A stretch of 64,000 bases of DNA from Candidatus Saccharimonadota bacterium (GTDB lineage: Bacteria > Patescibacteriota > Saccharimonadia > Saccharimonadales > Saccharimonadaceae). Both the position numbers and the translations under genes were made by a program. Position 1 is the first letter of the stretch, and each line of letters begins with the position of its first letter. Below the pieces are notes generated by a model. That model was not told where the DNA came from. It worked only from the letters and a program-made list of their open reading frames with translations, and made no database searches. This document shows, piece after piece, positions 8,534 to 16,920 of the stretch. The stretch is taken from assembly GCA_017437945.1 (NCBI GenBank), contig JAFRWP010000005.1, forward strand, positions 1 to 64,000. The letters are read 5' to 3'.

Positions 8534-9382
8534 ATGCCTGAACTTCCAGAAGTTGAAACAATTAGGCGTGGGCTTGAAAAATTTGTACTTGGTAAACGCA
8601 TCGCTGATGTGAAGATTTTGTGCGAGAAGAGTTTTCGTGGCGATGCGCATTTTGTGATTGGTCAAAAAATTAAGAGGTTTGATCGCAAGGGCAAGGCCCT
8701 GTTGATCCAGCTGGAAAATGGTTTTTGGATGATGGTACATCTGCGAATGACTGGTCAATTGATTTTTATTGGTGACGATAAATTTGCGGCGGGGCACCCG
8801 GATGGCGGTTTTACGGAAGAAATGCCAGGGCGACATACGCGAGTGTATTTTGAGTTTGAGGATGGTACGCATCTGTATTTTAATGATCAGCGCAAGTTTG
8901 GTTTTATAGCCGTAATGGACGAATTAAGCTTAGCGACTGACCCGTTTTTGACGAAATTAGCACCCGAACCTTGGTATATGAAACCGGACGACTTTTGGGC
9001 GATGTTGCAAAGGCATAAAAGCGCGCCGATAAAAGCGGTGATTTTAGATCAGAAAAACATCGCCGGAGTAGGAAATATCTATGCAGATGAAGGCTGTTTC
9101 TACGCCAAGATTTTGCCATGGCGAAAGGTGGCAACATTATCACGCGAAGATGCGGATTTGCTGCTCGAAGGATTATGCAAAGTAATGCAGGCTTCGATTG
9201 ACAGTGGCGGTTCGACGATGAAGGATTATGTGAAAGCCGACGGTACGAAAGGAAATTATCTTGAGAAATTCTCGCAAGTGTTTAGGCGAGAAGGGCTAGA
9301 ATGCCGTCGTTGCGGAGCGGAAATTCAGAAGACCAGAACTGCGGGACGAGGGACACATTATTGTCCGGGGTGCCAAGAATGA
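8534..9382 (+). CDS. mutM: formamidopyrimidine-DNA glycosylase
   Basis: A base-excision repair enzyme that removes 8-oxoguanine and cuts the backbone. 282 residues, near the family's usual length. The N-terminal catalytic PELPEVE is intact (Pro2 nucleophile, Glu3), as are the RKGKALL loop lysine, the helix-two-turn-helix around NIAGVGNIYADE and the C-terminal four-Cys zinc finger (CRRCG...CPGC). The stop overlaps the start of the holA-like gene (ATGA). It appears to be transcribed from its own -10 box at 8519. Confidence 0.97.
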   Translation: MPELPEVETIRRGLEKFVLGKRIADVKILCEKSFRGDAHFVIGQKIKRFDRKGKALLIQLENGFWMMVHLRMTGQLIFIGDDKFAAGHPDGGFTEEMPGRHTRVYFEFEDGTHLYFNDQRKFGFIAVMDELSLATDPFLTKLAPEPWYMKPDDFWAMLQRHKSAPIKAVILDQKNIAGVGNIYADEGCFYAKILPWRKVATLSREDADLLLEGLCKVMQASIDSGGSTMKDYVKADGTKGNYLEKFSQVFRREGLECRRCGAEIQKTRTAGRGTHYCPGCQE

Positions 9383-9990
9383 TCAAGATTTTTTATGGCG
9401 ATGACCGCGTAAAAGCGCGTGCGATGATTGATCGACTGCTGGGCAAAGAATACGAGGTGATTGAAGCCGAAAATCTCACGCGCGGCGATATGGATTCGGT
9501 GTTTTTGGGTACATCGTTGTTCGGTGAGACGCGTAATATTTTGCTAAAGTCGCTGACTGAGAATAAGGAGTGCTGGGAAGTGCTTCCTAAGTACCTTAAA
9601 ACGACACACAATGTGATTGTTTGGGAAAACTCGGTAGATAAGCGTTCTGTGACGTATAAGGCCTTAGCGAGCGAAAAAGACGTGGAGTTTAAAGAATTCA
9701 AGCGTGCGGAAGAAATTGACCGCAAAATGGCCTTTGGGATTTTTGATGCGGCTTATTCTGGAAACGGGAAGCGCGCGATTGCAATTTGCGACCAGATGGG
9801 CGCAATGAATGATCCGTTTCAATTGATGGGGCTCATGACGACGCAGGCTTGTAAGAAATTGGAGCTACGTCAATCGAAGGCGCCAAAAGTGCTGAAAATT
9901 TTAGCTGAGACCGATATGGCAATGAAGAGCACGGCGGTGGAACCATGGAACCTAGTGAAGGCGGCGCTACTTAGAATTGCGGAGATTTGA
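9379..9990 (+). CDS. holA: probable DNA polymerase III delta subunit, short
   Basis: 203 residues, beginning MIKIFYGDDRVKARAMI, the usual opening of HolA, the clamp-loader delta subunit that opens the sliding clamp. The hydrophobic pattern around NVIVWEN and the domain III-like end (PFQLMGLMTTQACKKLEL) agree. Typical delta subunits are over 300 residues, so this is a compact form. ATG 9379 is chosen because it overlaps the mutM stop and starts the conserved block. Co-transcribed with mutM. The assignment rests on these local similarities and should be treated as probable. Confidence 0.62.
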   Translation: MIKIFYGDDRVKARAMIDRLLGKEYEVIEAENLTRGDMDSVFLGTSLFGETRNILLKSLTENKECWEVLPKYLKTTHNVIVWENSVDKRSVTYKALASEKDVEFKEFKRAEEIDRKMAFGIFDAAYSGNGKRAIAICDQMGAMNDPFQLMGLMTTQACKKLELRQSKAPKVLKILAETDMAMKSTAVEPWNLVKAALLRIAEI

Positions 9991-9996
9991 TAAAAT
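9991..9996 (+). promoter_or_regulatory. -10 box, leaderless start
   Basis: TAAAAT six bases before the ATG at 10003; no Shine-Dalgarno. Confidence 0.6.
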
Positions 9997-10002
9997 AAGC
10001 AT

Positions 10003-10413
10003 ATGGCCGAACAGACGAAAAAAGAAAGAAAAACACTAGGTACGATTTTGCTTTGCATTTCTGCATTTACGGGTGTGATGTCGATTGTGTTTTTGATTAA
10101 GTTTCTCTTTTTCAGCGGCGTAGAACTATACATGCAGCATATGACGGCTGTGGCAGCGGCAGCGATGATGCTATACGGCACGTTTATGGGCATAGGTCTA
10201 AACTATACGATTCGAGTACCGCGCGGGAAAGACGACGATCGCAGTCAGGTAATCGCGGCAATTATCTTGATGATTTTGGGCGTAATCATTTGTGCATCAC
10301 TACATATCATTATTGGCGAAGGGGAGTATATCATTTTGCCGATTGTGTTTTATGCTCAGAATTGGCTAATGCTATTAGTGGCGTTATATTCGTTGAAGTT
10401 TTATAAGAGATAA
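10003..10413 (+). CDS. small four-helix membrane protein, unknown function
   Basis: 136 residues with a Lys-rich start (MAEQTKKERKT) and four hydrophobic segments at about 12-37, 46-70, 86-107 and 112-132. No conserved motif is recognised. It directly follows the holA-like gene but has its own TAAAAT box at leaderless distance, so it may be a separate unit. It ends at a bidirectional terminator shared with rpmA on the other strand. Confidence 0.7.
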   Translation: MAEQTKKERKTLGTILLCISAFTGVMSIVFLIKFLFFSGVELYMQHMTAVAAAAMMLYGTFMGIGLNYTIRVPRGKDDDRSQVIAAIILMILGVIICASLHIIIGEGEYIILPIVFYAQNWLMLLVALYSLKFYKR

Positions 10414-10442
10414 AAAAATCCCCCGTTTCGGGAGAATTTTTT
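10414..10442. terminator. bidirectional terminator between convergent genes
   Basis: An A-run, a CCCG-TTT-CGGG stem with flanking pairs, and a T-run. It can terminate the membrane-protein gene from the left and rpmA from the right. Confidence 0.8.
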
Positions 10443-10451
10443 GTTGCTAGA

Positions 10452-10730
10452 TTAAGCAGCGTGAACTTCGACGCGGGTGCGTGGAAGGCTGCGGCCAGAG
10501 AAGTGAGTCTTCTTAGTCTTAACGAAGACGACTTTGCCGTCGATGGCTGCATGAATGGTAAAGTTGCGGCTCATGAAAGTGCCAGGGCCGGCAAGCTTAG
10601 TTGCGCCAGTTTGGCGAACGAGAACTTCACCAGTCTTTACTTGTTGGCCACCAAAACGCTTGACGCCAAGTCTTTGGCCGGCATTGTTGTGTAGGTTTTT
10701 GCTGGTACCGCCAGCTTTGACATGTGACAT
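10452..10730 (-). CDS. rpmA: 50S ribosomal protein L27
   Basis: L27, 92 residues, located at the peptidyl-transferase centre. The start MSHVKAGGTSKN and the blocks NNAGQRLGVKRFGGQ and GEVLVRQTGAT are family hallmarks. It has no extended N-terminal pre-sequence like those cleaved in Firmicutes. It lies three bases downstream of the Trm11-like methylase gene, suggesting one transcript, and ends at the shared terminator. Confidence 0.97.
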   Translation of the reverse strand: MSHVKAGGTSKNLHNNAGQRLGVKRFGGQQVKTGEVLVRQTGATKLAGPGTFMSRNFTIHAAIDGKVVFVKTKKTHFSGRSLPRTRVEVHAA

Positions 10731-10733
10731 ATT

Positions 10734-11864
10734 CTACTTTTTCCTTAATACTATTATTTGACGCGCAACGATTTGGTCCTCTCTGTAATATAAGAGGTCA
10801 TCGTAAGACGCATAACGATACTTTATGGCATTATAGCCCATTTTCTCAATCTCGTCAAGGATATTCACCCCTGAATATGAGCCGTCTGGACGCTTCCAGG
10901 CTGGGGTAGCAAGCGCAAGCTGTGTGCCGGCAGGAATTTGGTTACCAAGGTTCTTAAGAAAAGCCGTGAGAAGATTTTTGGCATCGCCTTGGAGTTCGCG
11001 GAGCTTAACTTCGGCTGGCGGATTGGAAAGAGGATGGCCAAGATAGATTTCGGAAGCGATAAAATCGACCGGAGCGGACCATTTGTGGTCGGTAGCATCG
11101 CCAGCCTCGAGGCGAAGTTTTGGCGCGCCGGATTTTTGGAGTCTCGGAGTGCGATCGGTGATCCAATCAAGGTTTTTCTGGGAATAATCAATCATTTTTT
11201 CGGATAGGTCGGTGCCGTAGGCGGAGTAGCCCATGAGGACGGACTCCTGCAAGATGACGCCGGTGCCGCAGAAAGGATCAAGTACGGTGCCGTCTTTGGC
11301 GCCATTAGTAGCAAGATTAATAAGAATCTGAGCGAGTTTAGGCGGTAGCATGCCAACGAAGGCATCGCGGGCTGGGCGAGCTTGATCGCGCTTGGCGTAG
11401 GCGGTGATGTTTTGAGTGCCGACAGAAATTGCAGTGTATTTGCTGAATTTGATAATTTCGATATGATTGATTTTTTCGCCAAGTTGGTTGTGGTGAGAAG
11501 CAGCAGAAGTCAAAACGGCGGATTTACCGTTTGGAACGAGGCGAACGTTACGGCCGTGACGCCTGAGAAGGTTTTTGTATTTGAGCGCTAGCTCCCAAGT
11601 TTTGCGCGGATTGGCATGTTCGGAATAATCGGAGATGCCGAGAGTGATTTTGCCGGCCGGTAAATTGGACAGATAGTCCTGAATTGGCGTATCAATGATT
11701 TGGCCGGCTTTAATGGTGCCGCCGAGGCGATCTAGGGAAATAGAATGGGCCGTGACGATGGCGAGATTAGGGGCAACTTGCTTAACTTTGCTACTAGAAA
11801 AAAGCGCCTCGAGCTCGGCGAGGGAGATTTTTGGCTCACGACCAAGTACCATTAGATAATTCAT
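10734..11864 (-). CDS. Trm11-like SAM-dependent RNA methyltransferase
   Basis: 376 residues. The N-terminal half (about 1-170) resembles the THUMP/RNA-binding half of the Trm11/TrmG10 group. The C-terminal half is a Rossmann methylase with SAM motif DPFCGTGVILQES and GTDLS. At motif IV, where N6/N2 methylases usually have (D/N)PPY, this protein has ASEIYLGHPL. I recall this substitution from bacterial COG1041 relatives, but the target nucleotide is unknown. The start codon is eight bases from a TAAAAT box read on the minus strand that overlaps the divergent promoter of the next gene. It is followed by rpmA. Confidence 0.8.
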   Translation of the reverse strand: MNYLMVLGREPKISLAELEALFSSSKVKQVAPNLAIVTAHSISLDRLGGTIKAGQIIDTPIQDYLSNLPAGKITLGISDYSEHANPRKTWELALKYKNLLRRHGRNVRLVPNGKSAVLTSAASHHNQLGEKINHIEIIKFSKYTAISVGTQNITAYAKRDQARPARDAFVGMLPPKLAQILINLATNGAKDGTVLDPFCGTGVILQESVLMGYSAYGTDLSEKMIDYSQKNLDWITDRTPRLQKSGAPKLRLEAGDATDHKWSAPVDFIASEIYLGHPLSNPPAEVKLRELQGDAKNLLTAFLKNLGNQIPAGTQLALATPAWKRPDGSYSGVNILDEIEKMGYNAIKYRYASYDDLLYYREDQIVARQIIVLRKK

Positions 11865-11868
11865 ATGC

Positions 11869-11879
11869 TATAATTTTAT
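11869..11879. promoter_or_regulatory. overlapping divergent -10 boxes
   Basis: TATAAT (11869-11874, plus strand) lies six bases before ATG 11881. On the minus strand TAAAAT (11874-11879) lies about nine bases before the methylase start. The two -10 elements share a base, so polymerase can occupy only one at a time. Confidence 0.65.
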
Positions 11880-11880
11880 C

Positions 11881-12960
11881 ATGTTTAAGAAGATTCTCAG
11901 TATAGTGACCTTATTGCTGGTTGCGTTGGTTGCCTGGAAGGCGTTTAGTGGTGAAGTTGTAATTGATGGTCAGACGATGACTATGCTTGAGGCAACTTGG
12001 TATTCGTTACAAAGGATTAATGTCTGGGTATTGTTATTGATTATTCCAGAACAGATTTTGATGTATTACGCTGCAGGTCAGATTTATTTTGCATTCCTAC
12101 GTCAGCGCAAGAATTTCAAGATTTCGCAGGCACGTTTGACGCGTATTTCGCTTGAAATCAACTTCGTAAACCATGCTTTGCCGTCTGGTGGCGCAAGTGG
12201 ATTGGCATATTTGGTTTGGCGTTTGAAAGATTTTAAGATTTCGGCAGGGCAGATTAGCTTTATTCACGTGCTACGTTATGCGATTTGCGCACTGGGTAAT
12301 GCTTTACAGACGATGGTAGCGATTGTGGTTGTGCTAGTCGCAGGTTGCGTGTTGCCAGGAAAGCACTGGTGGCTGTGGGTGGCTGGTGGTGTGGCTGGCG
12401 GCATTATTGGTTTGATTATTATTGCATGGTTGATTGTGCGTAAACAGAAGAATATCGACTGGTTAGCAGATACGTCATCGAAGTTTATAAACAAAATCGT
12501 GCGTAAGATGAGTGGTGGCAAAAAACGCGTATTCTTGCGCGAAGAGCAGGTGACAAAGTTCTTTGCGGATTTGCGCGAAGATTATTTGCATCTCAAGCAG
12601 AATCGTCACATTTTATGGAAGCCAATGATTTGGGGCTTGTTCTATTCGTTCCTCGAGTTGGCAACCTACTGGGTAGTTGGTTGCGCTTTGGGTCATCCAG
12701 AGATTTTGCCACAGATTATGATTGCTGAGGGCGTAGCGAGCGTTGTGGGTACGGTATTGGTAACTCCTGGCGGCATGGGTGGCTATGAAGGCGTCTTCGT
12801 AATTGTGCTCGTAGCGACTGGCGTAGATTTGCAGACGGCAACGATTACTGTGGTAGTAACGCGTATCTTTGTGTTACTCGGTACGATTATCAGCGGTTGG
12901 GGCTTCTACCAGCAGGCTTTGATGTCTCGTTCGGATAAATTTGAAGCTCCAAAGGAGTAG
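11881..12960 (+). CDS. lysylphosphatidylglycerol synthase-type membrane (flippase-like) protein
   Basis: 359 residues with about eight membrane segments. The blocks NHALPSGGASGLAYL and TPGGMGGYEGVF are characteristic of the UPF0104/MprF-N-terminal/AglD family, whose members translocate or help modify lipids. No C-terminal aminoacyl-transfer domain is present, so it is the stand-alone membrane half. ATG 11881 is the leaderless start given by TATAAT 11869-11874. Four bases separate it from xseA. The lipid substrate cannot be told. Confidence 0.85.
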   Translation: MFKKILSIVTLLLVALVAWKAFSGEVVIDGQTMTMLEATWYSLQRINVWVLLLIIPEQILMYYAAGQIYFAFLRQRKNFKISQARLTRISLEINFVNHALPSGGASGLAYLVWRLKDFKISAGQISFIHVLRYAICALGNALQTMVAIVVVLVAGCVLPGKHWWLWVAGGVAGGIIGLIIIAWLIVRKQKNIDWLADTSSKFINKIVRKMSGGKKRVFLREEQVTKFFADLREDYLHLKQNRHILWKPMIWGLFYSFLELATYWVVGCALGHPEILPQIMIAEGVASVVGTVLVTPGGMGGYEGVFVIVLVATGVDLQTATITVVVTRIFVLLGTIISGWGFYQQALMSRSDKFEAPKE

Positions 12961-12963
12961 TAT

Positions 12964-14058
12964 ATGGACGAACCGATGCAGGTGTATAGTGTATCGGACT
13001 TTCAGGCGGTCTGTAATCAGATTATGGAGACCGCTTTTTCTGGCGTCATAGTTGAGGGCGAGGTAGCGAGCTTTAAGGTGAATCAGGGTAAGTTCGTTTT
13101 CTTTGATCTGAAGGACGAGCAGTCGAGCGTGGGGTGCTTTATGATGAAGTTTGCGCTGCGTTTTCCACTCGAAGATGGAATGAAGATTCGAGTGCGTGCC
13201 GTGCCGAAACTGACGAATTGGGGGAAGTTCTCGCTGACCGTGCAGGCGATTATGCCGGTAGGCGAGGGGAGTCTAAAGAAGAGTTTTGAGCTACTCAAAA
13301 AGAAGCTGACCGAAGAGGGGCTATTCGCTCCCGAGAAGAAGCGTCCGCTACCGGAGCCGATTACGAAGATTGGCGTGATTTCCAGCACGCAGGCGGCGGG
13401 ATATGCGGATTTTTGTAAGATCCTGAATGAACGTTGGGGTGGTCTGGAGGTGCAAGTAGCACATACACAGGTGCAGGGCATGACGGCAGCGGATCAGATT
13501 ATCAAAGCGCTGGCGTACTTCAATGAGCGTTCAGAAGTGCAGGTGATAGCATTGATTCGCGGTGGTGGTTCGGCGGATGATTTGGCGGTGTTTAATGATG
13601 AAGCGTTAGTGCGCGCGATCGCGGCCTCAAAGATTCCGGTAATTACGGGAATTGGCCACGAAGTAGACGAGAGTTTGTGTGATTTGGCGGCAGACGTGGT
13701 GGCCTCAACGCCTTCAAATGCTGCGCAAATGCTGACGCGAGACCGACGTGAGACAATCGCCGGGATGCGGGATGACGTAAAACGAATAAATAATTTGTTC
13801 AATACGAAGGTTGACGAGCTTTTGCGCATCAACAGAGACGAAATTGCCCGTGTGGGCCATGATATTGTTGTAAAGATTACAACAGTTGAGAATGAAATTG
13901 CGGCGCAATGTAAAATTTTAGAGCAATTAAACCCGGACAAAGTACTCGAACGTGGTTACGCACTCATGCGAGGCGATACGAAAGTAGGGAGTGTTGTTGA
14001 AATTACAACATTTAAACAGGAAATTGAAGCAAAAGTAACAAAGGTAAAGGAGAGATAA
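12964..14058 (+). CDS. xseA: exodeoxyribonuclease VII large subunit
   Basis: 364 residues. An N-terminal OB-fold (VIVEGEVASFKVNQGKFVFFDLKD) is followed by the nuclease core with GVISSTQAAGYADF, RGGGSADDL and GIGHEVDESLCDLAAD, then a coiled-coil that binds XseB. The enzyme degrades single-stranded DNA from both ends. Length is somewhat below the usual 400-450 residues, the loss being in the coiled-coil. AAAGGAG precedes ATG 12964. The stop TAA shares its last base with the xseB start, so the two subunits are coupled. Confidence 0.96.
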   Translation: MDEPMQVYSVSDFQAVCNQIMETAFSGVIVEGEVASFKVNQGKFVFFDLKDEQSSVGCFMMKFALRFPLEDGMKIRVRAVPKLTNWGKFSLTVQAIMPVGEGSLKKSFELLKKKLTEEGLFAPEKKRPLPEPITKIGVISSTQAAGYADFCKILNERWGGLEVQVAHTQVQGMTAADQIIKALAYFNERSEVQVIALIRGGGSADDLAVFNDEALVRAIAASKIPVITGIGHEVDESLCDLAADVVASTPSNAAQMLTRDRRETIAGMRDDVKRINNLFNTKVDELLRINRDEIARVGHDIVVKITTVENEIAAQCKILEQLNPDKVLERGYALMRGDTKVGSVVEITTFKQEIEAKVTKVKER

Positions 14059-14249
14059 TGGCTAAAAACGTTAGTGAAAAGATTTCGGAGCTAAAAACAG
14101 GTGTAGATTGGTTTTATTCGGATGATTTTAAGCTCGAAGAAGCAAGTGACAGGTATAAAGCGCTTACAAATCTCGCAAAAGAAATCGAAAAAGATCTCGC
14201 CGAGATGAAAAATGAGATAAACGTGATCGCGGAAGACTTCAGTAAATAG
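14058..14249 (+). CDS. xseB: exodeoxyribonuclease VII small subunit
   Basis: 63 residues, a short helical protein typical of XseB (KISELKTGVDWFYSDDFKLEEASDRYKALTNLA is the repeating core, abbreviated by position 8-40). AAGGAGAG lies just before the start within the end of xseA, with a one-base overlap. Several copies bind the XseA coiled-coil. Confidence 0.92.
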   Translation: MAKNVSEKISELKTGVDWFYSDDFKLEEASDRYKALTNLAKEIEKDLAEMKNEINVIAEDFSK

Positions 14250-14259
14250 TGTTTTGTTC

Positions 14260-14288
14260 TTGCGAAAACGCTTGCGGTTAAATATAAT
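14260..14288 (+). promoter_or_regulatory. promoter with -35, leaderless start at 14295
   Basis: TTGCGA (14260-14265), 17-base spacer and TATAAT (14283-14288), then six bases to ATG 14295. No Shine-Dalgarno is present. Confidence 0.75.
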
Positions 14289-14294
14289 TGAACT

Positions 14295-15116
14295 ATGGAC
14301 CAGAATTGGAATGGGGCGGTTCCCCAGAATCAAAATGGTGGCAACGGTCAAATGGGGCCGAGTATGCCTCCTGTGCCGAACGCCGGCATGAATACACCAA
14401 TGCTAACGCCAGCTATGGCTGGAGGTGTTGTTCCTCCTAATCCTATGGCAGCGCCTATGCCAGATAGTGGCAAAAAGAGCTCAATAATTGAGACGATTAT
14501 TTTGGTGGTTGTGTGTTTGATTGCAGCGACTGCGATTGTGCTCGCGGTTATGTTCTATATGCAATACAACGAATTGCAAACTGATTTTGAAACCCAGCTC
14601 AACATTAAAGAGGTTGAGGCTAAGAAGGAGCAAAAGGAAATTGACGATCAGAATTATCTGGATCAAAGCAAGCTTCCGAATACACTATTCACTGGTCCAA
14701 GTGATTATGGCTCAATCGGTTTCTACTATCCAAAGACTTGGAGCGTATATATCGAGTCTGATGGCTCCGATAACAGCGATTTCGTGTCTTACTTTGCGCC
14801 AACTCAGGTAAATCCGATTAAAGATAAGGATTCACGCTACGCATTACGGTTCTCGATCATTAGAAAGCAATCTGACGATGCGATGAAGCCATACGATAAC
14901 AAGGTGAAGAAGGGAGAGCTAACCGCTAAACCATTCAATGCCGATTCGAACAGAATTTCTGGTACTCTTTACGAAGGTACGGTTGATAAGAATATCGAGG
15001 GCATGGTACTTGTCATCAAGGTGAATGATAAGACGGCCATCCTACAGTGCGATTCCGACGAGGTCTTCCGAACAGATTTCGAAGCTCTGATTGCTTCATT
15101 GAAGCGCGGCTCTTAG
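14295..15116 (+). CDS. single-pass membrane protein, Pro/Met/Gly-rich cytoplasmic tail
   Basis: 273 residues. Residues 1-60 are rich in Pro, Met, Asn and Gly; one membrane helix (IIETIILVVVCLIAATAIVLAVMFY) follows at about 64-90, then a short coiled-coil (about 95-120) and an extracellular domain with FTGPSDYGSIGFYYPKTW and a C-terminal ILQCDSDE block. The domain looks like a PsbP/DUF-type fold used in envelope proteins, but I do not recognise a family. Leaderless start. Confidence 0.7.
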   Translation: MDQNWNGAVPQNQNGGNGQMGPSMPPVPNAGMNTPMLTPAMAGGVVPPNPMAAPMPDSGKKSSIIETIILVVVCLIAATAIVLAVMFYMQYNELQTDFETQLNIKEVEAKKEQKEIDDQNYLDQSKLPNTLFTGPSDYGSIGFYYPKTWSVYIESDGSDNSDFVSYFAPTQVNPIKDKDSRYALRFSIIRKQSDDAMKPYDNKVKKGELTAKPFNADSNRISGTLYEGTVDKNIEGMVLVIKVNDKTAILQCDSDEVFRTDFEALIASLKRGS

Positions 15117-15121
15117 TGTTG

Positions 15122-15127
15122 TAAAAT
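15122..15127 (+). promoter_or_regulatory. -10 box of the two-component/recO operon
   Basis: TAAAAT seven bases before ATG 15135. Confidence 0.6.
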
Positions 15128-15134
15128 AGGGGGT

Positions 15135-15833
15135 ATGAAAAGCGAGGTTTTTGGCGCTAATTCAAGCGTGGTTGTGGTTGCTCATGAATTGAAGGCACCC
15201 CTAAGTTTGATGCGCCAACTTGCTTTATCACTTGATTTTGAAGAATCGGTTGACGATGCGCGTGAGGTGGGACGTCAGATTGTGGCGACTTCGGAGCGTG
15301 CGTTGCAACAGGTGAATGATTTAACGCGAATTGCGCGACTGGATGATGCGCTCTTTGAAATGGAGCCGGTAAATCCACGCGTGGTGTGCGACGAGGTGAT
15401 CGCTGAGTTGTGGCAGCTATTTCGCTTTAATCGTCGCGAGATTGAGATTGATTACCGCAATAAGCGTAGGCTGGCGGTGGCGAATCGACAGCTGTTGTAT
15501 TCGGTGGTTTATAACTTTTGTTTGAATGCGATGAACTATGGTGGTGAGGAACTGCCAAGCAGAATTTCGGTATATGACCGTCAGAATAAGATTCGCATTG
15601 ATGTGCGCGACTTTGGTCCGACGGTGCCAACGAAGGTTTGGCGCGAGATTAAAGATGGTTTCGTGAAGAAGCCGGTAGACATCGCAATGCGACCGGGTTC
15701 GTCGGGGCTAGGACTTTATATCGCAGCGAAGTTTGCGAACTATATGAACAGTGATTTTGGTCTCGTGCGTCATCGTGACGGTACGAGTTTTTATATCGAT
15801 TTACCGATTAGTGGGCAGTTGAGCTTGGTATGA
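15135..15833 (+). CDS. soluble sensor histidine kinase without sensor domain
   Basis: 232 residues. The dimerisation helix has HELKAPL with the phospho-acceptor His17 almost at the N-terminus. The ATPase domain shows an N-box (NFCLNAMNYGG), G1 (DVRDFGP) and G2 (GSSGLGLYIA). There is no membrane segment, PAS, GAF or HAMP, so the input must come from a partner or from the cytoplasm. The stop overlaps the start of a receiver-domain gene (ATGA), giving a coupled kinase-receiver pair, with recO following. Confidence 0.88.
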   Translation: MKSEVFGANSSVVVVAHELKAPLSLMRQLALSLDFEESVDDAREVGRQIVATSERALQQVNDLTRIARLDDALFEMEPVNPRVVCDEVIAELWQLFRFNRREIEIDYRNKRRLAVANRQLLYSVVYNFCLNAMNYGGEELPSRISVYDRQNKIRIDVRDFGPTVPTKVWREIKDGFVKKPVDIAMRPGSSGLGLYIAAKFANYMNSDFGLVRHRDGTSFYIDLPISGQLSLV

Positions 15834-16189
15834 TTTATATTTTGGAAGATGATCGCGGGTGGGAGAACTACTACCGCCGGATTTTGAAGGGGCATGAAAT
15901 GGAGTTTTTCCATGATGGCGTGACGGCGATTGCAGCGATGGATGAACGCGTGCCGGATTTGGTGATTTTGGACGTACTTTTGACTGGTCCGACCGGTTTT
16001 GCAGTATTAAATGAGATGCGAAGCTATCCAGAATTAGCGGAAGTGCCAGTAGTGGTGATTTCTTCGGTAAGCATGAAGGACGAAATAGCAAAAGAATACG
16101 GAGTGGCGCGAGTGTTTGATAAGGGCGAATTGATGCCAGCTGATGTAATAGCGGCAGCAAAGGAGTTTGATGGCAAAGAATCCGCGTGA
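15830..16189 (+). CDS. stand-alone response-regulator receiver
   Basis: 119 residues, a single CheY-like receiver. The acidic pocket (E6 D7 D8), phospho-acceptor D48 (LVILDVLL), conserved Ser/Thr region (VVVISS) and Lys (VFDKGEL) are all present. No DNA-binding or enzymatic output domain follows, so it would act by protein contact or phosphate relay. Its 3' end overlaps recO by 20 bases in another frame. Confidence 0.88.
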   Translation: MIYILEDDRGWENYYRRILKGHEMEFFHDGVTAIAAMDERVPDLVILDVLLTGPTGFAVLNEMRSYPELAEVPVVVISSVSMKDEIAKEYGVARVFDKGELMPADVIAAAKEFDGKESA

Positions 16190-16877
16190 TTTGCGCACGG
16201 AAGCGATTGTGTTACGCCGGACGGATTATGGTGAGGCGGATCGGATTTTGCAGCTCTTAACACCGGAAGGAAAACGCAGTGTAATTGCGCGTGGAGTGCG
16301 GAAAGAGAAGTCGAAATTGGCGGGCGGAATTGAGCTATTTAGTGTGTCTGAGGTGGTAATCCATGAGGGGCGGACGGAAATGGGGATTCTCACGGGTGCG
16401 AAACTGCTGGAATACTATGATGCGTTCGTAAAGGATATTGAGTTGATTGAAATGGGCGGAAATATGATGCGCAGCGTGAGTATGCGGGCTGAGCAGGTGG
16501 AATCGCCGGAGTTTTATAAGATATTGAAGCAGTCGCTGCAGGCGATGCAAAAGCATGCGAATGAAGATTCGCGCTGGAAAGATGTACTGAGAGCTTGGTG
16601 GGGGATTAATTTGACGCGGGCGTCAGGTGAAGAGTTGAATTTAAACTTCGACACTGACGGCGAGAAGCTAGTGGCGGATGGACGTTATTATTGGGATGAA
16701 GAAAACTCAGCTCTAGGTAAGGCCGGAGCGGGTAGAATTGGCGCAGAGCATATTAAGATGATGCGAATCATGCAGGCACTGCCGGCAGAGGTAGCGCTCA
16801 GAATTCAGGATGCGGATAAGTTGATTGACGAAGTACTATACGTTGCGCGGTGCGCTGAAAAGGTGACGAGGATATAA
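16170..16877 (+). CDS. recO: DNA repair protein RecO
   Basis: 235 residues. The N-terminal OB-fold opens with TEAIVLRRTDYGEADRILQLLTPEGK and a KGVRK-like RGVRKEKSKLAGG, as in RecO, which loads RecA on SSB-coated DNA. The C-terminal zinc-binding cysteines found in many RecO proteins are absent. ATG 16170 is preferred over TTG 16167 because AGGAG (16161-16165) precedes it at normal spacing. It overlaps the receiver gene. Confidence 0.93.
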   Translation: MAKNPRDLRTEAIVLRRTDYGEADRILQLLTPEGKRSVIARGVRKEKSKLAGGIELFSVSEVVIHEGRTEMGILTGAKLLEYYDAFVKDIELIEMGGNMMRSVSMRAEQVESPEFYKILKQSLQAMQKHANEDSRWKDVLRAWWGINLTRASGEELNLNFDTDGEKLVADGRYYWDEENSALGKAGAGRIGAEHIKMMRIMQALPAEVALRIQDADKLIDEVLYVARCAEKVTRI

Positions 16878-16880
16878 AAA

Positions 16881-16902
16881 ACTCCGCTACTAGTAGCGGA
16901 GT
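16881..16902. terminator. bidirectional terminator recO / HD-like gene
   Basis: A perfect 22-base palindrome (ACTCCGCTA-CTAG-TAGCGGAGT) with an A-run on its left gives a T-run in the minus direction. It serves the minus-strand gene best and probably recO as well. Confidence 0.85.
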
Positions 16903-16920
16903 AAGTGAGGCAGATAGGAG

